Shown here piece after piece: positions 1 to 7,971 of a stretch of 36,784 nt of DNA. The notes below the pieces were generated by a model. That model was not told the DNA's origin, ran no database searches, and worked only from the letters and a program-made list of their open reading frames with translations. Every line of letters begins with the position of its first letter. The first letter of the stretch is position 1. The stretch is from Planctomycetota bacterium (GTDB lineage: Bacteria; Planctomycetota; UBA8742; UBA2392), in contig JAGQRE010000024.1 of assembly GCA_020425695.1 (NCBI GenBank), forward strand, positions 1-36,784, written 5' to 3'. A program made the position numbers and the translations under genes.

Positions 1-1
1 C

Positions 2-421
2 GACGCCGGTCGTTGCGGGCTGCCGGAAGTGAACCTTGGCGTGCTGCCGGGCACGGGCGGCACACAGCGCCTGCTGCGTCTCGTCGGCAAGAGCAAGGCC
101 ATTGAGTTGATGTGCAGCGGCCGCCTCTTCAGCTTTGAAGAAGCACTCGATTGGGACATCATCAATGAGATCTACGACGGCGACGCCAAGAGCTTCCGCG
201 AGCAGTTGATCGACTACTGCAAGCAGTTCACGTTGCCGAACAAGGCCACCAAGGTTGTCGGCAACATCAAGCGCGCCGTCCAGAGTGGCGCCGAAATGGG
301 CTTCGAGTACGGGCTCACACTCGAGCGCGAACTCCAGAAGGCCCTGTTCGATTCACAAGACGCCAAAGAAGGCCTCAACGCCTTCAACAGCAAGCGCACA
401 CCTAGTTTCAAAGGCGTGTAG
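2..421 (+). CDS. enoyl-CoA hydratase/isomerase family protein, 5'-truncated
   Basis: The reading frame is already open at the window edge, so only the C-terminal ~139 residues of a crotonase-fold enzyme are seen. The segment LPEVNLGVLPGTGGTQRL matches the family's second conserved block, and the Glu in LPEV aligns with one of the two catalytic glutamates of enoyl-CoA hydratases. The first block (the oxyanion-hole region with the other Glu) lies upstream of the window. The C-terminal stretch ending DAKEGLNAFNSKRTPSF is the usual trimerisation helix and family signature. The likely role is hydration or isomerisation of acyl-CoA thioesters in fatty-acid or related acyl-CoA metabolism in the cytoplasm. 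Without the N-terminus the exact substrate class (hydratase, isomerase or dehydratase) cannot be told. The GTG at 29 is internal to the family fold and is not the real start. A strong intrinsic terminator follows. Confidence 0.9.
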   Translation, partial: DAGRCGLPEVNLGVLPGTGGTQRLLRLVGKSKAIELMCSGRLFSFEEALDWDIINEIYDGDAKSFREQLIDYCKQFTLPNKATKVVGNIKRAVQSGAEMGFEYGLTLERELQKALFDSQDAKEGLNAFNSKRTPSFKGV

Positions 422-446
422 ACCGCCAAGACGCCAAGACGCAAGG

Positions 447-479
447 GGGCGGGCCAATCGGCCCGCCCTCTGTTTTTTT
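447..479 (+). terminator. Rho-independent terminator after the enoyl-CoA hydratase gene
   Basis: A perfect 9-bp GC stem (447-455 pairing with 460-468, loop aatc) is followed within two bases by a T-rich tract at 471-479. It lies 26 bases after the stop codon of the upstream gene, so it closes that transcript before the next gene at 540. Confidence 0.9.
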
Positions 480-539
480 GCATCCCGCGACGCCAATTCA
501 CACTGTCTTGAATGTGTCACATAGGTATCATGGTATGTC

Positions 540-1397
540 ATGAGCCGATTCGTCCTGTTGCTCGCTGTGTCCACCTGCCTTGCTGGCGATCTGCACGCGT
601 ACGTTTCATCGCCTACCGAGATTGCAGAGGGCTATCTGCGCTCGATTGCGGAAAGAGCGCGGGTGTATCACGCGAAGACCGGCATCGCGCCCAGTTCCTT
701 AGACGAGTTCGTTCGTCCTGAGGAACTTGACTCGTTGTGCACCGACAGAAGCGCTTTCGGCTTTCGAGTTGCGGGAGACAACTACTACATCTACTTCCGA
801 CATCTGGCCCCGATCTATGGCCGGGACCAATGGATGATGGGGAGTTTCAATTCTCCCTACCCCACCGTACGCGAATTCGGACTTCCGTCCGATGCAGGAG
901 GGTTTACATGGCCGAACGACCACACTGCCGAATCGATTAGGGACCGGATTTGGTGGGAGAATTTCTGGAAAGTCGTGTCTCGTTTCCTTGCTTCATTCTA
1001 TCTGTGGGCGCTGCCTGCTTTCCTGTTTGGGTTGCTGGCGCTCCTTCGAACGAAACTGAAGCTAGGTGTGCTGCATTGGTTGGCGTTGGTTCTATTCGCC
1101 TCGCTCTGGCTGTTGGTCTATGTTCGATTTCGGAATTACGCCGAACCGTTCTTCTTGGTTCCCCCCGCCGTTCTTTTGACGACGATAGTCGGGACAACTG
1201 TGCATCTGCGTACAATGCGAGGAATTCCCCTACTCATAATAGGCACATTCGTGGCTGTCCTTCACGGCGCAATGATTGAGGGTTGGAGTTTTCACATGAT
1301 TGAGTGGTGGCCGGAGGCGGCGGCATCAATGCTGCTGATGATCTTTTGGCTGTTCATGGCAACACTGCCGCACCGGCAAAGGCAAGCCCGGGCTTGA
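540..1397 (+). CDS. hypothetical membrane protein with signal peptide
   Basis: This 285-residue protein is not one I recognise. Residues 1-20 form a signal peptide (MSRFVLLLAVSTCLAG then DLHAY). An exposed region of ~130 residues follows, containing AERARVYHAKTGIAPSSLDEF, which resembles the segment after the helix in GspG-like pseudopilins, although no pilin N-terminal signature is present. The second half has about five hydrophobic helices, at roughly 150-168, 178-195, 205-222, 232-246 and 258-275, ending in a basic RQRQARA tail. The ATG at 540 is the third of three closely spaced candidates and has no clear Shine-Dalgarno; it is chosen because it opens the signal peptide directly. The gene stands alone after a terminator. 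The role is unknown; it is probably an inner-membrane protein with a periplasmic N-terminal domain. Confidence 0.7.
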   Translation: MSRFVLLLAVSTCLAGDLHAYVSSPTEIAEGYLRSIAERARVYHAKTGIAPSSLDEFVRPEELDSLCTDRSAFGFRVAGDNYYIYFRHLAPIYGRDQWMMGSFNSPYPTVREFGLPSDAGGFTWPNDHTAESIRDRIWWENFWKVVSRFLASFYLWALPAFLFGLLALLRTKLKLGVLHWLALVLFASLWLLVYVRFRNYAEPFFLVPPAVLLTTIVGTTVHLRTMRGIPLLIIGTFVAVLHGAMIEGWSFHMIEWWPEAAASMLLMIFWLFMATLPHRQRQARA

Positions 1398-1532
1398 GGA
1401 GGACAAATCCAGGGCTTCCTGCTGAAAGATGAAAGCTGTTTGTCGACCTAAAGTCGGTCACGAAACGCAACAAATCTCCTCACAACCCGCATCCAAGGGC
1501 CCCTAAAGTCGAGCGCGATGGCCAGAAGCCTA

Positions 1533-1560
1533 CACCGCTGTAAACACTCATAGAGCGGTG
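1533..1560 (+). other. inverted repeat in the leader of the Na+/phosphate cotransporter gene
   Basis: The two arms caccgct (1533-1539) and agcggtg (1554-1560) can form a 7-bp hairpin with a 14-base loop, ending 14 bases before the ATG at 1575. It would overlap the ribosome-binding region, where no clear Shine-Dalgarno is visible. A role in translation control is only a possibility. The rest of the 1398-1574 spacer shows nothing I can name. Confidence 0.35.
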
Positions 1561-1574
1561 GTAAGTTCAGTCCC

Positions 1575-3245
1575 ATGTTGACTGTGGTTTCCAGCGTGGT
1601 TGGTGGTGTCGGGCTGTTTTTGCTTGGCATGATCCTGATGACTGACGGGCTTAAAGCGCTCGCCGGTGATGCGCTGCGTTCGATCCTTGCCAAGTACACG
1701 ACCAACCGCTGGTCGGCTGTTGGCGCGGGCGCGGGGATCACAGCGATTGTTCAGTCATCAAGTGCAACGACGGTGGCCACGATCGGTTTTGTTTCCGCCG
1801 GGCTTCTGCCATTTGTCAATGCCGTTGGCGTCATCATCGGCGCGAACCTGGGCACCACGAGCACCGGCTGGCTGGTCAGTTTGCTTGGGCTGAAACTGAA
1901 TGTCGGCAAACTGCTGCTGCCGCTGATCGGGCTTGGCGCATTCGCCAAGCTGGTAACACGCGGGAGGCTGGCGCAAGCCGGCCAAGCCTTGGCGGGCTTT
2001 GGCGTTATCTTTGTCGGTATCGACGTACTCCAGGCCGGCATGCAGGACCTGTCGGCCAGTTTCGATCCTTCAACCTGGCCGCAGGCGACACTCGGCGGGC
2101 GGGCGCTGTTGCTGCTGATCGGCGTTGCGATGACCGTCGTGATGCAGTCTTCAAGTGCGGCCGTGGCAACCACGCTGGCCGCGCTCTCGGGCGGGACGAT
2201 TGACGTCAATCAGGCTGCGGCGCTGGTGGTCGGGCAGAACGTGGGTACGACCGTGACGGCCGCGATTGCCAGCATCGGCGGCAGCGTGCAGGCGAAGCGC
2301 ACGGCGCTGGCGCATATCATCTTCAATCTGGTCACGGCATCGGTGGCGTTTGCGGTCTTGCCTTGGTTCACACATGGTGTGGAGGACTTTGCGGAGGGTG
2401 CCATCGGCGGCGATCACGCGCTTACGATTGCGGCGTTCCACACAGCGTTCAACCTGCTTGGCGCACTGATGTTCGTGCCGTTCTTGCCCCAGTACGCGCG
2501 ATTCATTGAGCGCCGCATCAAGCTGAAGGGGCCACGACTTACCCAGCACCTTGACTCGTCTTTGCTGCAAGTCCCGACAGTCGCCCTTGAAGCCGTACGC
2601 AACGTGCTGAAGGACATCGGCGCAACGTTGTTTGATTCGCTGCGAAAGATGCTTGAGGGCGAAAGACGCTGGGCCAGTGAGCCCGAAATCAACGAAGTCG
2701 ACGAAGCGCTGGACGAAACGCGACGCTTCCTGACCCGCGTCCCACCGCCTGACACGTCGGGTTTCGAGTTCCGGCGTCAGCTTTCGACCCTTCATGCCAT
2801 TGACCACCTTGAGCGTCTGGCGAAGGACATCAAGGACCCTGACGCACTCGACGTCGTGCGGCGCAATGACTCCATGCGCAAGGTCGCCGAGGACGAGGCT
2901 GAGTTACTGGCGGTACTTGCGAAGCAGTTGCGCGACCCGGACCTTGAACCGGATGCCGCAGCGGCCGAGGCATTCTCGAAGAAACTCGCCGAAGATCGGC
3001 GCACGGCGCGTCCCGCGATTCTTGAGGCTACGGCCGCCCGAAAAATCGACGCCGACCGAGCATTGGGCGAGTTGCGCGCCCAGCGCTGGCTGGACCGTCT
3101 GGCCTATCACATCTGGCGAGCTGCTCATCACCTGCGTGAACTGACCCGCAAAGAGATGCCGCCTGATTCGTCGAGTGCCGACGACGCCGGCATGGCGGGA
3201 CACTCACCGGACAAACCACCTGATGCGCCGCCCGCTAGCGGTTAG
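1575..3245 (+). CDS. Na+/phosphate cotransporter family protein with PhoU-like C-terminal domain
   Basis: This 556-residue membrane transporter belongs to the NptA/PNaS (SLC34-like) family and is expected to import inorganic phosphate with sodium across the inner membrane. The family's two inverted repeats are both visible: QSSSATT with GANLGTTSTGW in the first half (residues ~57-100) and QSSSAAVATT with GQNVGTTVTA in the second (~192-235). The paired QSSS motifs form the substrate site in this family. Residues ~340-535 are a soluble, charged helical region resembling the PhoU domain that many bacterial members carry. The start gives the usual short N-terminus leading into VGGVGLFLLGMILM. Only 12 bases separate its stop from the next gene, so the two are probably cotranscribed. 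The proline/aspartate-rich tail is not conserved in the family. Confidence 0.9.
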   Translation: MLTVVSSVVGGVGLFLLGMILMTDGLKALAGDALRSILAKYTTNRWSAVGAGAGITAIVQSSSATTVATIGFVSAGLLPFVNAVGVIIGANLGTTSTGWLVSLLGLKLNVGKLLLPLIGLGAFAKLVTRGRLAQAGQALAGFGVIFVGIDVLQAGMQDLSASFDPSTWPQATLGGRALLLLIGVAMTVVMQSSSAAVATTLAALSGGTIDVNQAAALVVGQNVGTTVTAAIASIGGSVQAKRTALAHIIFNLVTASVAFAVLPWFTHGVEDFAEGAIGGDHALTIAAFHTAFNLLGALMFVPFLPQYARFIERRIKLKGPRLTQHLDSSLLQVPTVALEAVRNVLKDIGATLFDSLRKMLEGERRWASEPEINEVDEALDETRRFLTRVPPPDTSGFEFRRQLSTLHAIDHLERLAKDIKDPDALDVVRRNDSMRKVAEDEAELLAVLAKQLRDPDLEPDAAAAEAFSKKLAEDRRTARPAILEATAARKIDADRALGELRAQRWLDRLAYHIWRAAHHLRELTRKEMPPDSSSADDAGMAGHSPDKPPDAPPASG

Positions 3246-3257
3246 ACTTGCGCTTGC

Positions 3258-4538
3258 ATGACTGACCCTCAGAAACCATGGCTTGAACGCACCCTGCTCG
3301 CGATCACCGTGCTGTGCGCGTTGGTGTTGCTGGTCAAGTGCGGGCGGCAGTTGTGGGTCGATCCGCCCTACGACTTTCAGGTTTATTGGAACATCGGTCG
3401 TATGTTCAGCGGCGGCGACACGGACGTCTATGGCTGGACGGCCGGTCGCAACGAATGGATCTATCTGTACCCACCGTTCTTCGCCGTGTTGTGTTTGCCG
3501 CTGAGTTGGTTCGACCTGTCCACTGCGTATCGCATCTGGACGCTGTTTCAAATCTCGCTGGGGGCAGCGACATTGGTAGGCCTGTGGGGTCTCTGCGCAG
3601 CCGACTCGCGCCGCGCGAAAACCTACGTGGCTTTCGCCGCAATCGTACCGCTGATGATGGCCTACTATCGGAACATAGAGTGGGGGCAGGTTAATCTACT
3701 CACGCTGTGTCTTACCGTGTGGGGGCTTAACGCGATTACACGCATGCGTGAGGGCCGGGGCGGCGCGTGGCTGGCGGCGGCAATCCACGTCAAGGTTATG
3801 CCTGTGGCACTGCTGCCGGTGTTGCTGATTCAGCGCCGGTTCAAGGCTGTGCTGGCGACGTTTGTTGCCCTGCTGGTATTCACGCTCATGCCCGCGCTGG
3901 CTTTGCTTTCTACACACGGCACGAGTGCTTTCGGGCAGTCCGTCGATATGCACGCCGAGTACGTGAATGCGCTGGTGACACCACAAACCACCGGGCGGGA
4001 CTCGGCAGTTCTCGCGGGCGATACACCGGCGAACTTCGCACCGTCGCAAGTATTGAAGCGGGCCAACGGGGCACTCGGTACACCACTTCCGGAGAAGGCG
4101 GCCGCGTGGCTGGGGGCGTTGGTCGCTCTGGCAATGTTCGGTGCAGTCTGTGTGTTTGCATGGAAATGGCATGACCTACGCGCAACAACTGCGCTCGGGC
4201 TGGCGTTGGTTGCCGCGTTGCTGGGGCAAGTGACGCTTTGGTCGCACCACCTGGTGTTGATGGCCATCGCGCTTAGCGCCTATGCCATGCTGGTTCAACG
4301 TGGGCAGGCCGTGCCGTGGGTTTTGTGGTTGTCGAGTGGTGTACTGTTCTGCCTGTTCGGAGTGATTCAGAGTCAACGCGTTGAAGCCTTCGAGTGGCTC
4401 CGCGTGGCTGGCGTCCCCACCATGGCAATCGTTGGCGCATGGGGGTTGCTGGCCTACGGAACATTTGCGGCAAAACCGGAACGTGCTAAAGCTGATGCCC
4501 CTGAGCCCGAGAACCCGCATGCAGATTCGACCGCTTGA
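3258..4538 (+). CDS. GT87-type (DUF2029) glycosyltransferase, multi-pass membrane protein
   Basis: This 426-residue protein has about ten hydrophobic helices and the layout of the GT-C/GT87 family (DUF2029), which transfers sugars from polyprenyl-phosphate donors on the outer face of the membrane. The N-terminal loop after the first helix carries PPYDFQVYWNIG followed by YLYPPFFAVLCLPL. This matches the family pattern of an acidic residue in the first extracytoplasmic loop followed by a tyrosine/proline-rich stretch. A second signature, RNIEWGQVNLL (about residues 138-148), matches the family's conserved GQ-N motif. The real acceptor and donor are unknown; mannosyltransferase is the best-studied activity. 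It lies 12 bases after the phosphate transporter, and its last 20 bases overlap the next gene in another frame. The C-terminus is a charged cytoplasmic tail. Confidence 0.8.
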   Translation: MTDPQKPWLERTLLAITVLCALVLLVKCGRQLWVDPPYDFQVYWNIGRMFSGGDTDVYGWTAGRNEWIYLYPPFFAVLCLPLSWFDLSTAYRIWTLFQISLGAATLVGLWGLCAADSRRAKTYVAFAAIVPLMMAYYRNIEWGQVNLLTLCLTVWGLNAITRMREGRGGAWLAAAIHVKVMPVALLPVLLIQRRFKAVLATFVALLVFTLMPALALLSTHGTSAFGQSVDMHAEYVNALVTPQTTGRDSAVLAGDTPANFAPSQVLKRANGALGTPLPEKAAAWLGALVALAMFGAVCVFAWKWHDLRATTALGLALVAALLGQVTLWSHHLVLMAIALSAYAMLVQRGQAVPWVLWLSSGVLFCLFGVIQSQRVEAFEWLRVAGVPTMAIVGAWGLLAYGTFAAKPERAKADAPEPENPHADSTA

Positions 4539-4968
4539 AGCCACTGACCTCGAAGCATGGGTCCGGATGCGCCAGGCGCTGTGGCCTTACCACTCCGCTG
4601 ATGAACTGCGCGCTGATGCCGAACGCATACTGGGTGGCGATGCTGCACCGTTCCTCAAGATCATGACCTTCGTGGCCGAAGACGCCGAGGGGCTGTGTGG
4701 GTTTATTGAAGCCAGTCTGCACCCGTTTGCTGACGGCTGCACAACTTCGCCGGTAGGCTACATTGAAGGCTGGTACGTAGCCGCTGATCTCAGAGGCGAA
4801 GGCATCGGCGCGAAACTAGTTCGCGCGGCCGAGAACTGGGCGCGCAGCGAAGGCTGCACAGAGATGGCCTCAGACGCCCACGCCGACAACGAGCTAAGCC
4901 GCAAAGCCCACAAGGCGCTCGGCTACAAAGAGAAACGCCCCGTCGTACGCTTCCGCAAAGACCTGTAG
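4519..4968 (+). CDS. GNAT acetyltransferase, aminoglycoside 6'-N-acetyltransferase (AAC(6')-I)-like
   Basis: The 149-residue product reads end to end like the AAC(6')-I branch of the GNAT superfamily: an IRPLEATDLEAWVRMRQALWP opening, TSPVGYIEGWYV in the middle, the acetyl-CoA loop RGEGIGAKLV (the R-x-x-G-x-G/A motif), EMASDAHADN, and a terminal HKALGYKEKRPVVRF. AAC(6')-I enzymes are typically about 145-155 residues, so the length fits. They acetylate the 6'-amine of aminoglycosides with acetyl-CoA in the cytoplasm; for a chromosomal copy in an environmental bacterium the natural substrate could be another amine. The start at 4519 gives the family N-terminus. An alternative ATG at 4495 would add eight residues, and neither has a strong Shine-Dalgarno. 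It overlaps the preceding glycosyltransferase gene by 20 bases, suggesting translational coupling. Confidence 0.82.
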   Translation: MQIRPLEATDLEAWVRMRQALWPYHSADELRADAERILGGDAAPFLKIMTFVAEDAEGLCGFIEASLHPFADGCTTSPVGYIEGWYVAADLRGEGIGAKLVRAAENWARSEGCTEMASDAHADNELSRKAHKALGYKEKRPVVRFRKDL

Positions 4969-5039
4969 GCGCATCCCCGTGGACGCAAACCATAAGCCCG
5001 TTACACTGTTTGCCCCTAAATTGCCCCGCCCAGTGACCT

Positions 5040-6341
5040 ATGGAAGTTGGACTCTTTCAACCTGATGGCCAAGCCAATCCCGCGTACCTGAAGCTGGATT
5101 TGTACTGCAAGGGGCTGCGCATTGACGAATCATGCGCGCTTGGTGACGACGCACGCGAGATCATTCGCAACCGCGCAGGGCTGGGCAGCGGGCTGGAAGT
5201 CATCATCGGCCAGGGCATGTTCACCAACATCCCTGTTGTGGAATGGTGGGTGCAGAACTCACCGTATTGGTTGGTCAAAAACAACACGCGCTACGAAATC
5301 TGGCGCGACAAGACACCGTTCAAATATGACGTCTACGATGAGTTGAAGCCGGTCGGCAAAGGCCCATGGTTCGGCAAACTGGATCGCGCGAACGCCGAGT
5401 ACGTAGACACCGTACGCATTCCGATTGAGCCGAAGTGGTACAAACAGCGCACGACCAGCGGCAAGCTGATGCAGCGCATCGGCTGCTTGCAGGGCACGTA
5501 CCTTGGCATCTACTGGGGCCCGCGCTGCCAGAACTGGGGGCCGAACGGCGAGAACGAGTACTGCAAGTTCTGCACCGAAGGCCAGAACCTCGGCAGCCAG
5601 GAAGAGGCTGAGAAGAGTATCGAAGACGTGGTCGAAACCGTGCTGGCCGCGCGGCGCGAAAGCAAGATCACCTTCGTACACATCAACACCGGCTTCATCG
5701 ACAGCAACGATTACTGGGGTTTGTTCGAGCCTGTCATGCGCGCGGTGAAAGAACGCACGGGGCTGCTGCTCGGGTTGCAGGCGCCGCCTGATGCGGACTT
5801 CGAGAACTACCGAAAATTCAAGGCGCTCGGCGTGAACAACGTAAGCCTGTGCTTTGAAGTTATCGACGAAGAGCTGTTCAAAGAGATCGGCCCGGGCAAG
5901 GCCCGCCGTACGGGGTTACAGGGGTACCTCGACGCGATCGAGTTCACGGCCAACGACGTCGGCTTCGACACTGTGAACGGAGAGATCATCGCCGGGCTTG
6001 AGCCGATAGAATCCAGCATGCGCGCCATCGACTGGATCGTGGACCACGGCGCGATCCCGACGGTGTGCGTATTCCGCCCGGTGATCGGCGCGGCCTACGG
6101 CAAGCGCAAACCGCCACGCGTTGAGGACATGCTGCCGGTCTTCCAGCATTTTTATAAACGCTGCATGGAAAAGGGCCTGCCCATAGGCATCGCGCCGAAC
6201 GTGAAGGTAAGCCTGATCATGCTACCCGAAGAGTGCCGAGGGCTAATGCCAAACCCCGACGCCTGGCCACTGACCCGCGCCAAGCTATGGCTAATGCGAA
6301 CCATCTTCGGAGCCTGGTTCAACGCCCGCGTGAAGGTGTAG
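5040..6341 (+). CDS. radical SAM protein with non-canonical CX11CX2C cluster motif
   Basis: This 433-residue protein looks like a radical S-adenosylmethionine enzyme. The cluster-binding region contains C163, C175 and C178 (WGPRC ... NEYCKFC), giving CX11CX2C instead of the usual CX3CX2C; a further Cys149 precedes it. Support for the fold comes from the downstream order: a helix with EKSIEDVVETVLAARRE, a strand ITFVHINTGF, the LLLGLQAPPD strand, VNNVSLCFEV, and DTVNGEIIAGLEP, which resembles the later beta-strands and glycine-rich SAM contacts of the barrel. The N-terminal ~150 residues are not recognised. No second Fe-S (SPASM) motif is evident. Substrate unknown. The gene lies 71 bases after the acetyltransferase gene and is followed by a palindromic element. 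Radical SAM assignment is likely; the function is open. Confidence 0.75.
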   Translation: MEVGLFQPDGQANPAYLKLDLYCKGLRIDESCALGDDAREIIRNRAGLGSGLEVIIGQGMFTNIPVVEWWVQNSPYWLVKNNTRYEIWRDKTPFKYDVYDELKPVGKGPWFGKLDRANAEYVDTVRIPIEPKWYKQRTTSGKLMQRIGCLQGTYLGIYWGPRCQNWGPNGENEYCKFCTEGQNLGSQEEAEKSIEDVVETVLAARRESKITFVHINTGFIDSNDYWGLFEPVMRAVKERTGLLLGLQAPPDADFENYRKFKALGVNNVSLCFEVIDEELFKEIGPGKARRTGLQGYLDAIEFTANDVGFDTVNGEIIAGLEPIESSMRAIDWIVDHGAIPTVCVFRPVIGAAYGKRKPPRVEDMLPVFQHFYKRCMEKGLPIGIAPNVKVSLIMLPEECRGLMPNPDAWPLTRAKLWLMRTIFGAWFNARVKV

Positions 6342-6343
6342 GT

Positions 6344-6412
6344 GTGGGGCAGGATCGGTGACGCCGATTGATGCGAAGCATCGCCTGCTGGCAGACAGGA
6401 TGTCCGCCCCAC
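6344..6412. repeat. cloverleaf-like palindromic intergenic element
   Basis: An outer 7-bp stem (gtggggc at 6344-6350 with gccccac at 6406-6412) encloses three consecutive hairpins: atcgg/ccgat (6354-6358 and 6364-6368), gatgc-gaa-gcatc (6370-6382) and cctg/cagg (6384-6387 and 6396-6399). The middle one contains GCGAAGC, a heptamer known to form an unusually stable DNA mini-hairpin. It begins three bases after a stop codon. The dense nested symmetry suggests a dispersed REP/MITE-like intergenic repeat or a transcript-end structure; only one copy is seen here. The remaining 6413-6494 shows nothing I can identify. Confidence 0.55.
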
Positions 6413-6494
6413 GGGCTGCTTCCCAGCTTGTGCGCTGCAATCAACTCGGGAGATTGTAACAGCCTTGAGGGCCCTGAAGCGCGACAATCAAGTC

Positions 6495-7853
6495 ATGCAC
6501 AAGTGGCTGATACTCCTGTTTGTTGTGTTGCTCCTGCTTGCTGCGGGTGTAGTTGCTTACGTCGCGTTGGTACCTGAGCCCGGAGACTTGACTCCAACCC
6601 AGCGCGCCCACCTTCAGGCTGAAGCTGAGAGGCTTGCGGCTGATCCCACCAGAATCAGACAAGAGGATGCAGCGTGGATCGCGCAGCGTTTGGGGCCGCA
6701 TCCCACGGCCGACGAACTCGTGCGCTTGGGCGACGAGCGGTGGAGTTACCTGAACCAACAACATGCCAAAAAACTAAAGAGTGACTACCCGGACCTATGG
6801 TTTGCATGGGAACGCAAAACAGTCGACGAAAACGGCTACGACAAGCTTCAAGCGGCCGGCGAACTTGCGAAGTTGGTATGGTATGAAGCTCGGTTCGAAA
6901 CGTTGACGAGCAACGCGGCCACTGTAGTCGTATCGGAAGAACTGCGCACTGAATACTTGGCCGAAACCGAACCGGTCATGGAAGCTTTCCGCGACGCCTC
7001 GGCTTCGAAGCTTCTCGTGCTGAATCCACCACGGATGAATAGTTTTCTCGATACGATAGAGAGTCCGGCTGGCTATCAGGCCTTTCGAGTTCTTTCGGTG
7101 CGCGTCCGATTGCTGGCGGAGGCTGGTCTCATTGGGCAGGCCCAGGACGAAATGGACCTGCTCATGGAGGTCTACTCTCGTGTGGACTGGGACCTTTACC
7201 TAATAGGCGTCATCATGCACGCCATCGCTTCGGACTTCCTGCTGAGGTACGCCGCGCTGCCACTGGTGGAGACGGGAGAAGTTGCGACATGCCGGGCACA
7301 GCGCTGGCTTGAACTGGCCGGGCGCGTGCAGCGGGACGTTGTGTACTCGATTGGAGTAGACCTGATCCAGACCGCTCACATAAACGTAACCGACCCGTAC
7401 CCTACCTTTGTTCGTGCTACTGTGCGTGACTTCGGTGAGGGGGTTACGCTTTCGCCGCTTTCGGTTGAGGACATGTTCAGCGCAGTGCGGCGCAACCAGG
7501 CGGTTGCCTTGGATGTTTGTCGGTATCTTCATTCAGATCATGAATCGCGGCTGACGCCGGAAGGCCAACTTCAGGCGGCGCGTGCTTTTGAACGGGCACA
7601 TTTTCTGGTGCTTTCGAATCTGAGGGATGATGTCGAGGCGCGTTTCGCCTGGGCTGCTCTCGACTTGAGAATCGCAGAGCTCGAAACAGGTCCGTTGGCT
7701 GACCATCCCGAAGTCGTGGAAGAAGTACTGAAGCGCTGGCCTGCCATTCGAGTTGAATGGCATGAAGACAGCTTGCAGCTCTGGTGCCGCACCGAGTACT
7801 GCTATAGGCAGAAGCCGACAGAGTGTCTGATTGAACTAAGCCGAACACGTTAG
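6495..7853 (+). CDS. hypothetical membrane-anchored protein
   Basis: The 452-residue protein has one N-terminal hydrophobic helix (residues ~4-26, KWLILLFVVLLLLAAGVVAY), then a long, mostly alpha-helical hydrophilic region. I do not recognise a domain. The segment around residues 165-350 is rich in helical repeats, with RVLSVRVRLLAEAGLIGQAQDEMDLL resembling a TPR-like hairpin. The C-terminal 25 residues contain three cysteines (WCRTEYC ... TEC). An upstream in-frame TTG at 6465 would add ten residues before the membrane helix; the ATG at 6495 is preferred because it gives a normal Met-His-Lys anchor. The helix is followed by a proline-rich spacer and no lipobox, so it probably stays as a membrane anchor with the body outside the cytoplasm. 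The function is unknown. Confidence 0.65.
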   Translation: MHKWLILLFVVLLLLAAGVVAYVALVPEPGDLTPTQRAHLQAEAERLAADPTRIRQEDAAWIAQRLGPHPTADELVRLGDERWSYLNQQHAKKLKSDYPDLWFAWERKTVDENGYDKLQAAGELAKLVWYEARFETLTSNAATVVVSEELRTEYLAETEPVMEAFRDASASKLLVLNPPRMNSFLDTIESPAGYQAFRVLSVRVRLLAEAGLIGQAQDEMDLLMEVYSRVDWDLYLIGVIMHAIASDFLLRYAALPLVETGEVATCRAQRWLELAGRVQRDVVYSIGVDLIQTAHINVTDPYPTFVRATVRDFGEGVTLSPLSVEDMFSAVRRNQAVALDVCRYLHSDHESRLTPEGQLQAARAFERAHFLVLSNLRDDVEARFAWAALDLRIAELETGPLADHPEVVEEVLKRWPAIRVEWHEDSLQLWCRTEYCYRQKPTECLIELSRTR

Positions 7854-7936
7854 CTGGCTTCGCACTGCTGACACGCCCTCGTATCCGACGGCGTGCATGC
7901 CACATTTGAGTGGCGCCGGCAGCCACTAGCTGTTTT

Positions 7937-7965
7937 TTGTCACAGGCTGGTTCATGGGGTATAGT
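7937..7965 (+). promoter_or_regulatory. sigma-70-like promoter of a candidate small RNA
   Basis: TTGTCA (7937-7942) and TATAGT (7960-7965) are separated by exactly 17 bases. Each differs from the consensus -35 or -10 hexamer at one position. No plus-strand gene follows; instead a terminator lies about 70-100 bases downstream, so this promoter appears to drive a short non-coding transcript starting near 7972. Confidence 0.7.
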
Positions 7966-7971
7966 CTTTGT

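Noticed and set aside
2151-2807. Minus-strand open frame of 218 codons
   Set aside because: Lies opposite the well-recognised Na+/phosphate cotransporter; Arg/Gln-rich shadow composition.
6344-6412. Possible tRNA gene because of the 7-bp outer stem and three inner hairpins
   Set aside because: The middle loop has only three bases, there is no T-loop TTC consensus, no D-loop consensus and no CCA; the arms do not fit tRNA lengths.
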